Source of the DNA: RGIG8785 sp045655245
GTDB taxonomy: Bacteria; Bacillota; Clostridia; RGIG8785
NCBI GenBank assembly: GCA_045655245.1
Contig: JAZOOX010000052.1
Span: 1 to 38,833, forward strand
Direction of reading: 5' to 3'
Length of the DNA: 38,833 bases
The notes below the pieces were generated by a model. It was not told the origin of the DNA and made no database searches. It saw nothing but the letters and a program-made list of their open reading frames with translations. The stretch's first letter is position 1, and every line of letters begins with the position of its first letter. This document shows positions 6,723 through 13,830 of this stretch, piece by piece. The translations under genes were made by a program, and so were the position numbers.

Positions 6723-8552
6723 ATGGATTTACTTGAATTAGCACTCTCGCGGGTACAGAAGCCCGCACGATATATCGGAAACGAGCTGAACAGCGTACAT
6801 AAGTCCTCTGCAGATGTACGTTTTGCTTTCTGTTTCCCTGATGTGTACGAGGTAGGAATGTCCCACCTGGGCATTAAAATTCTCTATCACATTATCAACA
6901 ATGTGGAAAATCTTTCCTGCGAGCGGGTTTATGCACCCTGGCCTGATATGGAAGAACAGATGCGGGAATTAAAACTCCCACTCTTTGCGTTGGAGTCGAA
7001 AACCCCCGTTAAAGAATTTGATTTCGTCGGATTTACTTTGCAGTATGAAATGAGCTATTCCAACGTACTCAACATGCTGGATCTCGCCGACATTCCGCTG
7101 TTATCCAAAGACCGCGGCGAAGATGCCCCCATCATCGTCGCAGGCGGCCCCTGCGCTTACAACCCCGAACCTTTAGCAGATTTCATTGACGTCTTCTCGA
7201 TCGGCGAAGGGGAAGAAGCCTTGGTCGAAATGATGCAACTTTATGATGCGTACAAAAAAGCAGGTAAGAGCCGTAACGAGTTTTTACATGCCATCGCCAA
7301 ATGCAAGGGCTTTTACGTCCCGACACTGTACGACGTTACCTACAACGAGGACGGCACCATTGGGGCATATACCCCACGATACGATGATCTGCCCGCAAAA
7401 ATTGAAAAGCGGATTATGAAAGACCTGGACGCCGCATACTACCCCGAAAAGATGATCGTTCCCTTTATGGAAATCGTCCATGACCGTGTTACACTGGAAC
7501 TCTTCCGTGGTTGTATCCGCGGCTGCAGATTCTGTCAGGCAGGCATGGTCTATCGTCCCGTACGGGAACGTAGCGTCCCTCAATTAAAGCATCTGGCAGA
7601 GTGTCTGCTGAAGAATACAGGGTATCAGGAACTGTCCATGTCCTCTTTAAGTACCAGCGACTATTCCGACTTAAAGGGCCTGACCGACGCCTTAATCGAA
7701 GTGTCCCAAAAAACCGATACCAACCTGGCAATCCCCTCGATGCGGGTCGACTCCTTCTCTCTGGAACTGATGGAAAAAATCCAGCAGCTCCGCAAAGGAA
7801 GTCTGACTTTTGCCCCCGAGGCAGGAAGCCAAAGAATGCGCAATGTGATTAATAAAAACGTTACCGAGGAAGACCTTGTACGCTCGGTTTCGATGGCTTT
7901 TAACGGCGGTTATAGTGCAGTAAAACTCTATTTTATGATCGGTCTCCCCACCGAAAACGACGATGATATCCGCGGCATTGCCGACCTTTCCCGCCTGGTG
8001 GTCCGCGAATACTTTAAAGTCCCCAAAGAGAAACGAAGCCCCGGTCTACGAGTCACTGCAAGCGCCTCGGCTTTTGTACCAAAACCCTTTACTCCCTTCC
8101 AATGGCAACCCCAGGACTCGGTTGAAGAATTTCGCAGAAAACAGGTGCTTCTCCGATCTTCTCTGACCGATCGTCAAGTAACCCTAAACTGGCATGACGC
8201 CGAGGTCAGTTCGTTAGAAGGTGTCTTTGCCCGTGGCGACCGAAAACTGGGCAAGGTGTTGCTCGCCGCCCACCGCAACGGCTGCAAGTTTGATGCCTGG
8301 GCAGAATACTTTGATTACAAACGTTGGATGGAAGTGTTTGAAGAATGCGGCATTGACCCTGCTTTCTACAACCAGCGAGAACGCTCTTACGATGAGATTT
8401 TGCCTTGGGATATCCTGGATATCGGTGTTACCAAAGCTTTCCTTCGCAATGAAAACGAACGCGCAAAAGCCGGCGTCACCACAAAAAACTGTCGTGAACA
8501 GTGCGCCGGTTGCGGAATGAATAAGTTTACGGGAGGCCTTTGCCATGATTAA
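6723..8552 (+). CDS. Radical SAM protein, TIGR03960 family (B12-binding-like N-terminus)
   Basis: 609 residues. The N-terminal part resembles a cobalamin-binding-type domain (FCFPDVYEVGMSHLG, then IIVAGGPCAYNPEPLADF, about 35-155). The radical SAM core has the iron-sulfur triad CIRGCRFC (C264, C268, C271), and the C-terminus ends in a cysteine cluster, CREQCAGCG. The family is widespread in Clostridia, is usually fused or adjacent to a DUF2344 protein and ribosome genes (rng, rplU, rpmA), and its reaction is unknown to me; RNA modification is a guess from context. The ATG at 6723 follows AGGAGG (6711-6716); a longer in-frame reading back to 6477 lacks support and crosses the murA fragment. 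It overlaps the next frame by 8 nt. Confidence 0.88.
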   Translation: MDLLELALSRVQKPARYIGNELNSVHKSSADVRFAFCFPDVYEVGMSHLGIKILYHIINNVENLSCERVYAPWPDMEEQMRELKLPLFALESKTPVKEFDFVGFTLQYEMSYSNVLNMLDLADIPLLSKDRGEDAPIIVAGGPCAYNPEPLADFIDVFSIGEGEEALVEMMQLYDAYKKAGKSRNEFLHAIAKCKGFYVPTLYDVTYNEDGTIGAYTPRYDDLPAKIEKRIMKDLDAAYYPEKMIVPFMEIVHDRVTLELFRGCIRGCRFCQAGMVYRPVRERSVPQLKHLAECLLKNTGYQELSMSSLSTSDYSDLKGLTDALIEVSQKTDTNLAIPSMRVDSFSLELMEKIQQLRKGSLTFAPEAGSQRMRNVINKNVTEEDLVRSVSMAFNGGYSAVKLYFMIGLPTENDDDIRGIADLSRLVVREYFKVPKEKRSPGLRVTASASAFVPKPFTPFQWQPQDSVEEFRRKQVLLRSSLTDRQVTLNWHDAEVSSLEGVFARGDRKLGKVLLAAHRNGCKFDAWAEYFDYKRWMEVFEECGIDPAFYNQRERSYDEILPWDILDIGVTKAFLRNENERAKAGVTTKNCREQCAGCGMNKFTGGLCHD

Positions 8553-9198
8553 GTTACGACTTGCCCTTGCCAAAACCGAAGAGGCTCGTTACACCTCCCA
8601 CTTGGACAGTATGCGAATGATGACCCGCGCCATCCGCCGTTGCGGGCTTCCCATCGCCTATACCAACGGGTTTAATAAACATCCCATCTTGTCCTTTTTA
8701 CTCCCCCTTTCCATGGGCATTACCAGCGATTACGAACCGGTTGACCTGGCTTTTGAAGACGGAGCCGAGGTAGAAACCGTTAAAACGGCTTTGTCGAATG
8801 TTTTACCAAACGGTTTTCACATCACCGACATTGGCGAGATCGGCTGTACCGTCAACGACGTTTACGCCGCCGAGTACCATATTCAGTTTTTCTTTGAAGA
8901 AGGTAAAAACGGTGATGCCATCCCTGCTCTACTGGCTGCTAACCTCCCCCTGATGGTGGGGTAAAAATCCAAAAAAGGGATGAGCCGGATAGACATTCGA
9001 CCCATGATTTTAAGTACTCAATGGGACACCGAAACAAACACTTTGAAGGCGGTCTTATCCTGCGGCACGGAAAAGAACTTAAACCCTTCTCTCCTTGTCC
9101 AGGCGTTGACCGAAGCAAATTCTGACGTTGCACCGCTTTATTTCAAAGCCCATCGTGCAAAGATCCTGACACAAAACAATATTGCAATCATCAAATAA
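8545..9198 (+). pseudogene. DUF2344 (TIGR03936) radical SAM-linked protein, interrupted by in-frame TAA
   Basis: The first 139 codons (MIKLRLALAKTEEARYTSHL...) are a typical DUF2344 start. At 8962-8964 a TAA interrupts the frame just after LPLMVG. The same frame then continues KSKKGMSRIDIRPMI through to IIK and a stop at 9198, which is the normal end of the family (KSKKG...IDIRPMI is a conserved block). Total length would be 217 codons, the usual size. The break is therefore a single nonsense codon, not a frameshift; one substitution from AAA, GAA or CAA would make it. Options are a recent pseudogene, a sequencing error, or stop readthrough. The upstream radical SAM gene is intact. Confidence 0.8.
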
Positions 9199-9224
9199 AA
9201 AGCGGACATTTTGTCCGCTTTTTT
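9198..9224 (+). terminator. Rho-independent terminator after the radical SAM/DUF2344 pair
   Basis: GCGGACA (9202-9208), loop TTT, TGTCCGC (9212-9218) with flanking A and T runs and six T residues. It follows directly on the final stop of the DUF2344 frame, which supports 9198 as the original gene end. Confidence 0.85.
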
Positions 9225-9274
9225 GTAAGGTTTTTCCCTAAAATCCGTCTTTGTTTTTAGAGGAGGGAAAGAAT

Positions 9275-9835
9275 ATGACAGATTCAAAAATTATCGAACT
9301 GTATTGGAACAGGCAGGAGAGTGCCATTTCCGAAAGCAACCTGAAGTATGGGCATTACTGCCGCAGCGTTGCTTATAACATCTTACGCAACCGGGATGAT
9401 GCAGACGAATGTGTTATCGACACCTGGCTAAACGCTTGGAACGTGATTCCGCCCCATCGTCCGACAAAGCTAAGGTTCTTTTTTGCTAAAATCACACGCA
9501 ACCTGGCCATTGATCGCTGGCGTAAAACCATCTCCGAAAAGCGAGGCGGCACCGAAATAAACTTGGTGTTGGACGAGCTGGGAGAATGTATCTCACCCGG
9601 AGAAACGGCAGAAGAAGCCTATTTTGCAAAGGAACTGGGGGCGTGTATCAATCGATTTTTGTCACTCCAAAAAAAGCGGGAAGCAACTGTTTTTGTGCTG
9701 CGGTATTTCTATGCAAAATCGATTTCCGAGATTGCAAAACTCCAAAAGTTGTCCGAATCAAACGTTTCGGTCATTTTGTCTCGTACTCGCCAAAAACTCC
9801 GTGAGCATTTAAAAAAGGAGGGCTTTGAACTATGA
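9275..9835 (+). CDS. ECF-type RNA polymerase sigma factor
   Basis: 186 residues. Region 2 covers about residues 10-80 (NILRNRDDADECVIDTWLNA, then FFAKITRNLAIDRWRK), and region 4 with its helix-turn-helix lies at about 135-180 (FYAKSISEIAKLQKLSESNV, then SRTRQKLREHL). No region 1.1 or 3 is present, so it is an extracytoplasmic-function type. The ATG follows AGAGGAGGG. The stop overlaps the next start (ATGA), the classical arrangement of a sigma factor with its anti-sigma factor. Such pairs in Clostridia answer to envelope stress or antimicrobial peptides; the signal here is unknown. I see no clear autoregulated promoter in the 50 bp upstream. Confidence 0.88.
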   Translation: MTDSKIIELYWNRQESAISESNLKYGHYCRSVAYNILRNRDDADECVIDTWLNAWNVIPPHRPTKLRFFFAKITRNLAIDRWRKTISEKRGGTEINLVLDELGECISPGETAEEAYFAKELGACINRFLSLQKKREATVFVLRYFYAKSISEIAKLQKLSESNVSVILSRTRQKLREHLKKEGFEL

Positions 9836-11064
9836 ATATGCAACTTTTAGAATCGTTATCCTACATAGACGACCGTTTCCTTGAAAATTGCGAAAAGAAG
9901 CCAGCCAAGCGCATTGCCCTTTCTGTTGCGGCGTGTCTAGTGATGGTTGCGCTCGGGTTAGGTCTTTTCTTCCATCAGCCGCCCGATCCGACAATCGATA
10001 TTCTGACTTTATACCCTGCCGAACAGTTTGTTATCACCTATAACCAGGTGGACGAAAACAGTTTTCACGGAGACCGCGCAATGAAGTATTTCGCCCTTTT
10101 TGCCGAACCGCTGTCCTCTGAGAAAGTTGACGAACTGCTTCCCCTTCTTGCGGACGACACCACAGTGCGATGGGGCCACGCCTCCTTTCTGATGGGTACA
10201 GGTGAAGTCGAAATGGCAGACCTGACGTTGACCAAACCATCGCTTCCGCAAGTGCAGGTTCGTTTAATGAAGCGTAATCTGTTCCTGCACAACTTTGACG
10301 AGATAACGCCTTCACGCATTGCAGGCGAAAATGGTATTGATGTATATGCAATCGAAGAGCGTAGCGACAAAGGAATTGCACTGAGCATCTCCTTCTGTTT
10401 AAACGAAAAAATGTATGTAAATATCAACAGCTTTACGCAGTCAGAAACAGAAGACGAAACCAAACGTTGGTTACAAGATATCGTAGCGGCATACGTCCTT
10501 CGCGGACGGGAATTGACCATTGAAGGCATTTCTCCGCAAAAAGATTGGACTGTATACTTTATCGATAAAGAGCTGACTTTCGAAGAAGCAAAAAAGGACC
10601 GTCAGTTTGGCAAGTATTTCCTGCAGGAAGCACCTGACGGGTTTGTAAAAGAATCCTTCAACCGCACGCAGCATCCCAACATCGGCAACGTCCTTTTGGG
10701 ACTGTGGTATAAAGACTTGAACGAACTGCGCTGGGAGGTCCGTTTTCTGAACAAAAACGATGAAAGACGAATTGTAGCACCGTCAGAAAAAGAAAAATAC
10801 GACCTTTCCCTCTACCCCATCCCGCGAGCCGACTCGGTTCCCGAAAATTTACGGGAGGTCGTTGATAACCCGATTTTCCGCGCGAAAGACCTGACCCTCG
10901 ACTTGGTACAAGCGCGGGCCTACAGTGTCTCGGATGCAGGCGACGTAGACGGACCCAGAATGCATTTTTCGGTGTTGTATGACGATAATTTCCTGGTTGA
11001 AGTTTCTGCTAAGGGCATTTCGCCCGAATGGGTATACCAACAATTAAAAGCAATATACACATAA
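9832..11064 (+). CDS. Single-pass membrane protein, putative anti-sigma factor
   Basis: 410 residues. A short cytoplasmic N-terminus (about residues 1-26, LLESLSYIDDRFLENCEKKP) is followed by one membrane span (about 28-47, IALSVAACLVMVALGLGLFF) and a large outer domain of about 360 residues. The outer part seems to hold two related halves with DUF4367-like flavour: DGFVKESFNR and WYKDLNELRWEVRF recall anti-sigma-linked sensing domains. It is translationally coupled to the sigma gene. Function as an anti-sigma factor is inferred from this layout and topology; no zinc-binding HxxxCxxC anti-sigma motif is present. Confidence 0.65.
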   Translation: MNMQLLESLSYIDDRFLENCEKKPAKRIALSVAACLVMVALGLGLFFHQPPDPTIDILTLYPAEQFVITYNQVDENSFHGDRAMKYFALFAEPLSSEKVDELLPLLADDTTVRWGHASFLMGTGEVEMADLTLTKPSLPQVQVRLMKRNLFLHNFDEITPSRIAGENGIDVYAIEERSDKGIALSISFCLNEKMYVNINSFTQSETEDETKRWLQDIVAAYVLRGRELTIEGISPQKDWTVYFIDKELTFEEAKKDRQFGKYFLQEAPDGFVKESFNRTQHPNIGNVLLGLWYKDLNELRWEVRFLNKNDERRIVAPSEKEKYDLSLYPIPRADSVPENLREVVDNPIFRAKDLTLDLVQARAYSVSDAGDVDGPRMHFSVLYDDNFLVEVSAKGISPEWVYQQLKAIYT

Positions 11065-11077
11065 CAGACCTACCGAA

Positions 11078-11109
11078 AAAGAAGCGTGACAAAACTGTCA
11101 CGCTTCTTT
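11078..11109. terminator. Bidirectional terminator between the sigma operon and the small-gene operon
   Basis: A 14-bp perfect stem (AAAGAAGCGTGACA / TGTCACGCTTCTTT) with loop AAAC. On the minus strand it is followed by a T-run, so it can end transcripts of the small genes as well as those of the sigma operon. Confidence 0.85.
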
Positions 11110-11158
11110 CTAATCCGTAAGTAAAAACATTAAGTCGGCTTTAACGGCTCTCTTTAAC

Positions 11159-11389
11159 TTATAAGCCGCAAAAAAACAGATAACCGACCGCAATCATTGC
11201 AAGATAATCTTTCTCATCCTGCTGAAAAAGCAAAATCAGCAAAAGAATCAACAGAATATCATCCAGACCAAAGCGATCAAAAAAGGAAAACGCCGACGGC
11301 TCGGCGCATGATGCGGCAGGAAGAATGGTCGGGACAGACTCCTCTTTTTCGTGCAAACAGTAGTTTTTATACAGACGAGTCACCTCCAA
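11159..11389 (-). CDS. Small hydrophobic protein of unknown function
   Basis: Up to 76 residues. A polar N-terminal half is followed by two hydrophobic stretches at the C-terminus, DDILLILLLILLF and YLAMIAVGYLFF, separated by a charged QQDEKD turn: probably a membrane hairpin or an amphipathic membrane anchor. I do not recognise a characterised family. The start is unclear: the frame opens at TTG 11389, there is a GTG at 11383, but the good GGAGG (11387-11383) best serves CTG 11374. It overlaps the end of the preceding gene, so translation is probably coupled. Third gene of a three-gene operon with a sigma-E-like promoter. Confidence 0.6.
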   Translation of the reverse strand: MEVTRLYKNYCLHEKEESVPTILPAASCAEPSAFSFFDRFGLDDILLILLLILLFQQDEKDYLAMIAVGYLFFCGL

Positions 11390-11615
11390 ACATTTTTAAG
11401 AGGTCAAACACCTGGGTCAGACTTAAAATACTGACGGCATCTTGGACTTTACTTCGCCGTTTTTCGTTCAGATAAGGCCGAAGCGCAAGGAGCAAATCAC
11501 CGGCAGGCGTACGTCTGCCCCCCAGCAATTTAGACAAATCGCCCATGCCGCTCGGCCGTGCAGATGCCCCGCTTCCTTTTAAACTTTCGAGCAGTTTGGT
11601 AAGTGAATCAGTCAT
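11367..11615 (-). CDS. Small basic helical protein of unknown function
   Basis: 82 residues. A flexible Gly/Ser/Arg-rich N-terminal half (GSGASARPSGMGDLSKLLGG) is followed by a helical segment, LLLALRPYLNEKRRSKVQDAV, and LTQVFDLLKMF. No signal peptide or enzyme motif is seen. AGAGGT lies 5-7 nt before the ATG. From memory, small proteins with a 'LLxALRPYLxExRR' segment beside a short DD-hydrophobic protein recur in spore-forming Clostridia, but I could not check this. Middle gene of the operon, 2 nt after the preceding frame. Confidence 0.65.
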   Translation of the reverse strand: MTDSLTKLLESLKGSGASARPSGMGDLSKLLGGRRTPAGDLLLALRPYLNEKRRSKVQDAVSILSLTQVFDLLKMFGGDSSV

Positions 11616-11617
11616 TT

Positions 11618-11878
11618 TTACCTCTTTAAAAATTCAATGATCGAATCAACAATCCCCGTATTTCGTTGTAACAGATCCCGTAATTCAGGATTAGAAGATA
11701 TTTTTTGAAACGCGGCTGCAATTTCTGCCTCTGAAAACCGCCCCTGAAATCGACTTAGGTCGCCGCCGTCAATCAGCTTTTTGATTTGCTTGCCGCCGTC
11801 AGAATCCAAAATTTCCTTTACCGTTTCCTGGGTTTCCTGATTCGTTTGATTCATAAAATCTCGCAGCAACAGACTCAT
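11618..11878 (-). CDS. Small helical protein of unknown function
   Basis: 86 residues, mostly amphipathic helix (ETQETVKEILDSDGGKQIKK, then FSEAEIAAAFQKISSNPELR and IVDSIIEFLKR), with no membrane segment or known motif. First gene after a sigma-E-like promoter (11899-11927). The ATG at 11878 stands immediately after AAAGG, too close for good initiation; TTG 11869 would have better spacing from AAAGGA, so the true protein may be 83 residues. Function unknown; a sporulation role is inferred from the promoter only. Confidence 0.65.
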   Translation of the reverse strand: MSLLLRDFMNQTNQETQETVKEILDSDGGKQIKKLIDGGDLSRFQGRFSEAEIAAAFQKISSNPELRDLLQRNTGIVDSIIEFLKR

Positions 11879-11898
11879 CCTTTCTTTGTGTTACTACA

Positions 11899-11927
11899 AG
11901 TATATGAATAACAAAATTGAAATGTGC
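11899..11927 (-). promoter_or_regulatory. Candidate sigma-E (sporulation, mother-cell) promoter
   Basis: On the minus strand GCACATT (11927-11921), 14 nt, then CATATACT (11906-11899). The B. subtilis sigma-E consensus is KMATATT - N14/15 - CATACAMT; 13 of 15 defined positions agree and the spacing is right. No good vegetative pair is visible. It sits between the clpX terminator and the first small gene, about 7 nt plus leader ahead of it. Confidence 0.55.
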
Positions 11928-11956
11928 AAAAAAACACCCGCCTGATGGCGGGTGTC
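11927..11956 (-). terminator. Rho-independent terminator of the tig-clpP-clpX operon
   Basis: On the minus strand ACACCCGCC, loop ATCA, GGCGGGTGT and a run of seven T residues, 4 nt after the clpX stop. Confidence 0.92.
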
Positions 11957-11959
11957 TTA

Positions 11960-13204
11960 TCACGATGCGTTTGCATCACGGTAAATCAGCTTCGGTTTTT
12001 CTTTTTTGTCGACACAAGCAGCAGTGATCACGCACTTTTCAACATTGGTGCAAGATGGAATCTCGTACATAACATCCAGCATCAATTCTTCTAAAATCGA
12101 GCGAAGACCACGGGCCCCGGTATCTAAGTCGATGGCACGTTGAGCGATTGCCGAAACAGCTTCGTCCTCGAACTCCAAGGTAACACCGTCCATTTTGAGT
12201 AACGCAGCATACTGCTTTAAAAGAGCGTTCTTGGGTTCTGCCAAGATACGGGTCAAGGCTTCTTTGTCCAAAGATTCCAGAGTCACGGTAAACGGAACAC
12301 GACCGACAAACTCCGGAATCAAGCCGTACTTTAACAGATCCTGAGGCAGAACGTTTGCAAACAGCTCGCCGATATTCCGATCTTTACGACTTTGAACCTC
12401 GGCACCAAAGCCAAGATTCTTTTTACCGATACGTTGTTCTACAATTTTATCCAGGCCTTCAAATGCGCCGCCGCAAATGAAAAGGATGTTGGTAGTATCG
12501 ATGGTAATGAACTCCTGATGAGGATGCTTTCTTCCTCCTTGAGGCGGCACCGAAGCCACCGTTCCTTCCAGAATCTTTAACAGCGCTTGCTGTACACCCT
12601 CGCCGCTGACATCACGGGTAATAGAAGGATTTTCTGATTTTTTTGCGATCTTGTCAATCTCGTCAATATAGATGATACCGCGTTCAGCCGCTTCTACATC
12701 ATAATCGGTTACTTGCAAGAGTTTAAGCAAAATATTTTCTACATCCTCACCCACATAGCCGGCTTCGGTCAAAGTGGTCGCATCTGCGATGGCAAAAGGA
12801 ACTTGTAAGATTCTCGCCAACGTTTGCGCCAAAAGGGTTTTGCCGCAACCGGTGGGACCAAGCATTAAAATATTGCTTTTTTGTAGCTCTATATCATCAT
12901 CGGTGCCGTGTTCAATCCGCTTGTAGTGATTGTAAACGGCAACAGACAACACCTTTTTAGCTTGATCCTGCCCGATGACATATTCATCTAAAATCTGTTT
13001 GATTTCCCGGGGAGACGGGAGTTCAGAAAGTTTGGGAAGATCCTCGTGCTGTTCAAACTCTTCGTCCAGAATATCCATACAACGGTCTACACAAGCGTCA
13101 CAAATGCAAACACCGTCAGGACCGCTTAGCAAACGGTGCACCTCGTTTTCGGTCTTGCCGCAAAAAGAGCACCGTAGCAGTTTTAAATCGTCAAAAATTG
13201 CCAT
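11960..13204 (-). CDS. clpX: ATP-dependent Clp protease ATP-binding subunit ClpX
   Basis: 414 residues. An N-terminal zinc-binding domain (C12xxC15 and CICDACVDRC) recruits substrates. The AAA+ module has Walker A GPTGCGKTLLAQ (about 115-126), Walker B IIYIDEIDKI, and the pore and sensor segments (AGYVGEDVEN, ELMLDVMYEIPS). ClpX unfolds proteins and feeds them into ClpP. An IGF-type ClpP-docking loop is present as QRIGKKNLGFGAE. ATG with GGAGG 4-6 nt upstream. Third gene of tig-clpP-clpX, 13 nt after clpP. Confidence 0.98.
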   Translation of the reverse strand: MAIFDDLKLLRCSFCGKTENEVHRLLSGPDGVCICDACVDRCMDILDEEFEQHEDLPKLSELPSPREIKQILDEYVIGQDQAKKVLSVAVYNHYKRIEHGTDDDIELQKSNILMLGPTGCGKTLLAQTLARILQVPFAIADATTLTEAGYVGEDVENILLKLLQVTDYDVEAAERGIIYIDEIDKIAKKSENPSITRDVSGEGVQQALLKILEGTVASVPPQGGRKHPHQEFITIDTTNILFICGGAFEGLDKIVEQRIGKKNLGFGAEVQSRKDRNIGELFANVLPQDLLKYGLIPEFVGRVPFTVTLESLDKEALTRILAEPKNALLKQYAALLKMDGVTLEFEDEAVSAIAQRAIDLDTGARGLRSILEELMLDVMYEIPSCTNVEKCVITAACVDKKEKPKLIYRDANAS

Positions 13205-13217
13205 ATATCCTCCGGAA

Positions 13218-13802
13218 TTACAGGCGTTTTTCCATTACGCGGTCAATCAGACCATATTCTTTTGCCTCTGCCGCCGACATGAAAAAGTCACGTTCTGTAT
13301 CGCGGTCAATGATTTCCAGCGGTTTTCCGGTACGCTCACTTAAAATCTGATTCAGAGTCTTACGCATACGGATAATACGGTCGGCGTGGATTTTAATGTC
13401 CGTTGCCTGACCTTGGGTGCCGCCGAGAGGCTGGTGGATCATAATCTCGCTGTTAGGCAGAGCAAATCGTTTTCCTTCAGCTCCTGCCGCCAGTAAGAAT
13501 GCACCCATACTTGCAGCCATACCAACACAAATGGTCGAAACATCCGGCTTGATATACTGCATCGTATCATAAATAGCCATACCGGCGGTAATAGAACCGC
13601 CGGGGCTATTAATGTAAAGGTGAATGTCTTTATCCGGGTCCTCGCCCTCTAAAAACAATAACTGGGCAACAACCAGGCTTGCGGTAACATCGTTTACCTC
13701 ATCGCTTAAAAATATAATTCTGTCTTTGAGCAAACGAGAGAAAATGTCATAAGACCGCTCTCCGCGATTGGTCTGCTCTACAACAACCGGAACTAAACTC
13801 AT
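13218..13802 (-). CDS. clpP: ATP-dependent Clp protease proteolytic subunit ClpP
   Basis: 194 residues with the complete serine-protease triad: S98 in GMAASMGAF, H123 in MIHQPLGG and D172 in DRDTERDFFM. The N-terminal axial loop MSLVPVVVEQTNRGERSYDI, usually trimmed, is present. The enzyme forms a 14-subunit chamber with ClpX. GAGGAGG precedes the ATG. It lies between tig and clpX in one operon. Confidence 0.98.
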   Translation of the reverse strand: MSLVPVVVEQTNRGERSYDIFSRLLKDRIIFLSDEVNDVTASLVVAQLLFLEGEDPDKDIHLYINSPGGSITAGMAIYDTMQYIKPDVSTICVGMAASMGAFLLAAGAEGKRFALPNSEIMIHQPLGGTQGQATDIKIHADRIIRMRKTLNQILSERTGKPLEIIDRDTERDFFMSAAEAKEYGLIDRVMEKRL

Positions 13803-13830
13803 GAGAATTCCTCCTCAAATGAACTCCCTG

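Noticed and set aside
8962..8964. Recoded stop (alternative genetic code) in the DUF2344 gene
   Set aside because: Many other genes in the window end at TAA in the right place, so UAA is a true stop here. Local mutation, error or readthrough are better explanations.
11899..11929. Vegetative promoter TTGCAC ... TATACT for the small-gene operon
   Set aside because: The spacing is 19 nt and the -35 box is weak; the sigma-E-type reading has correct spacing and a better match. A sigma-A contribution is not fully excluded.
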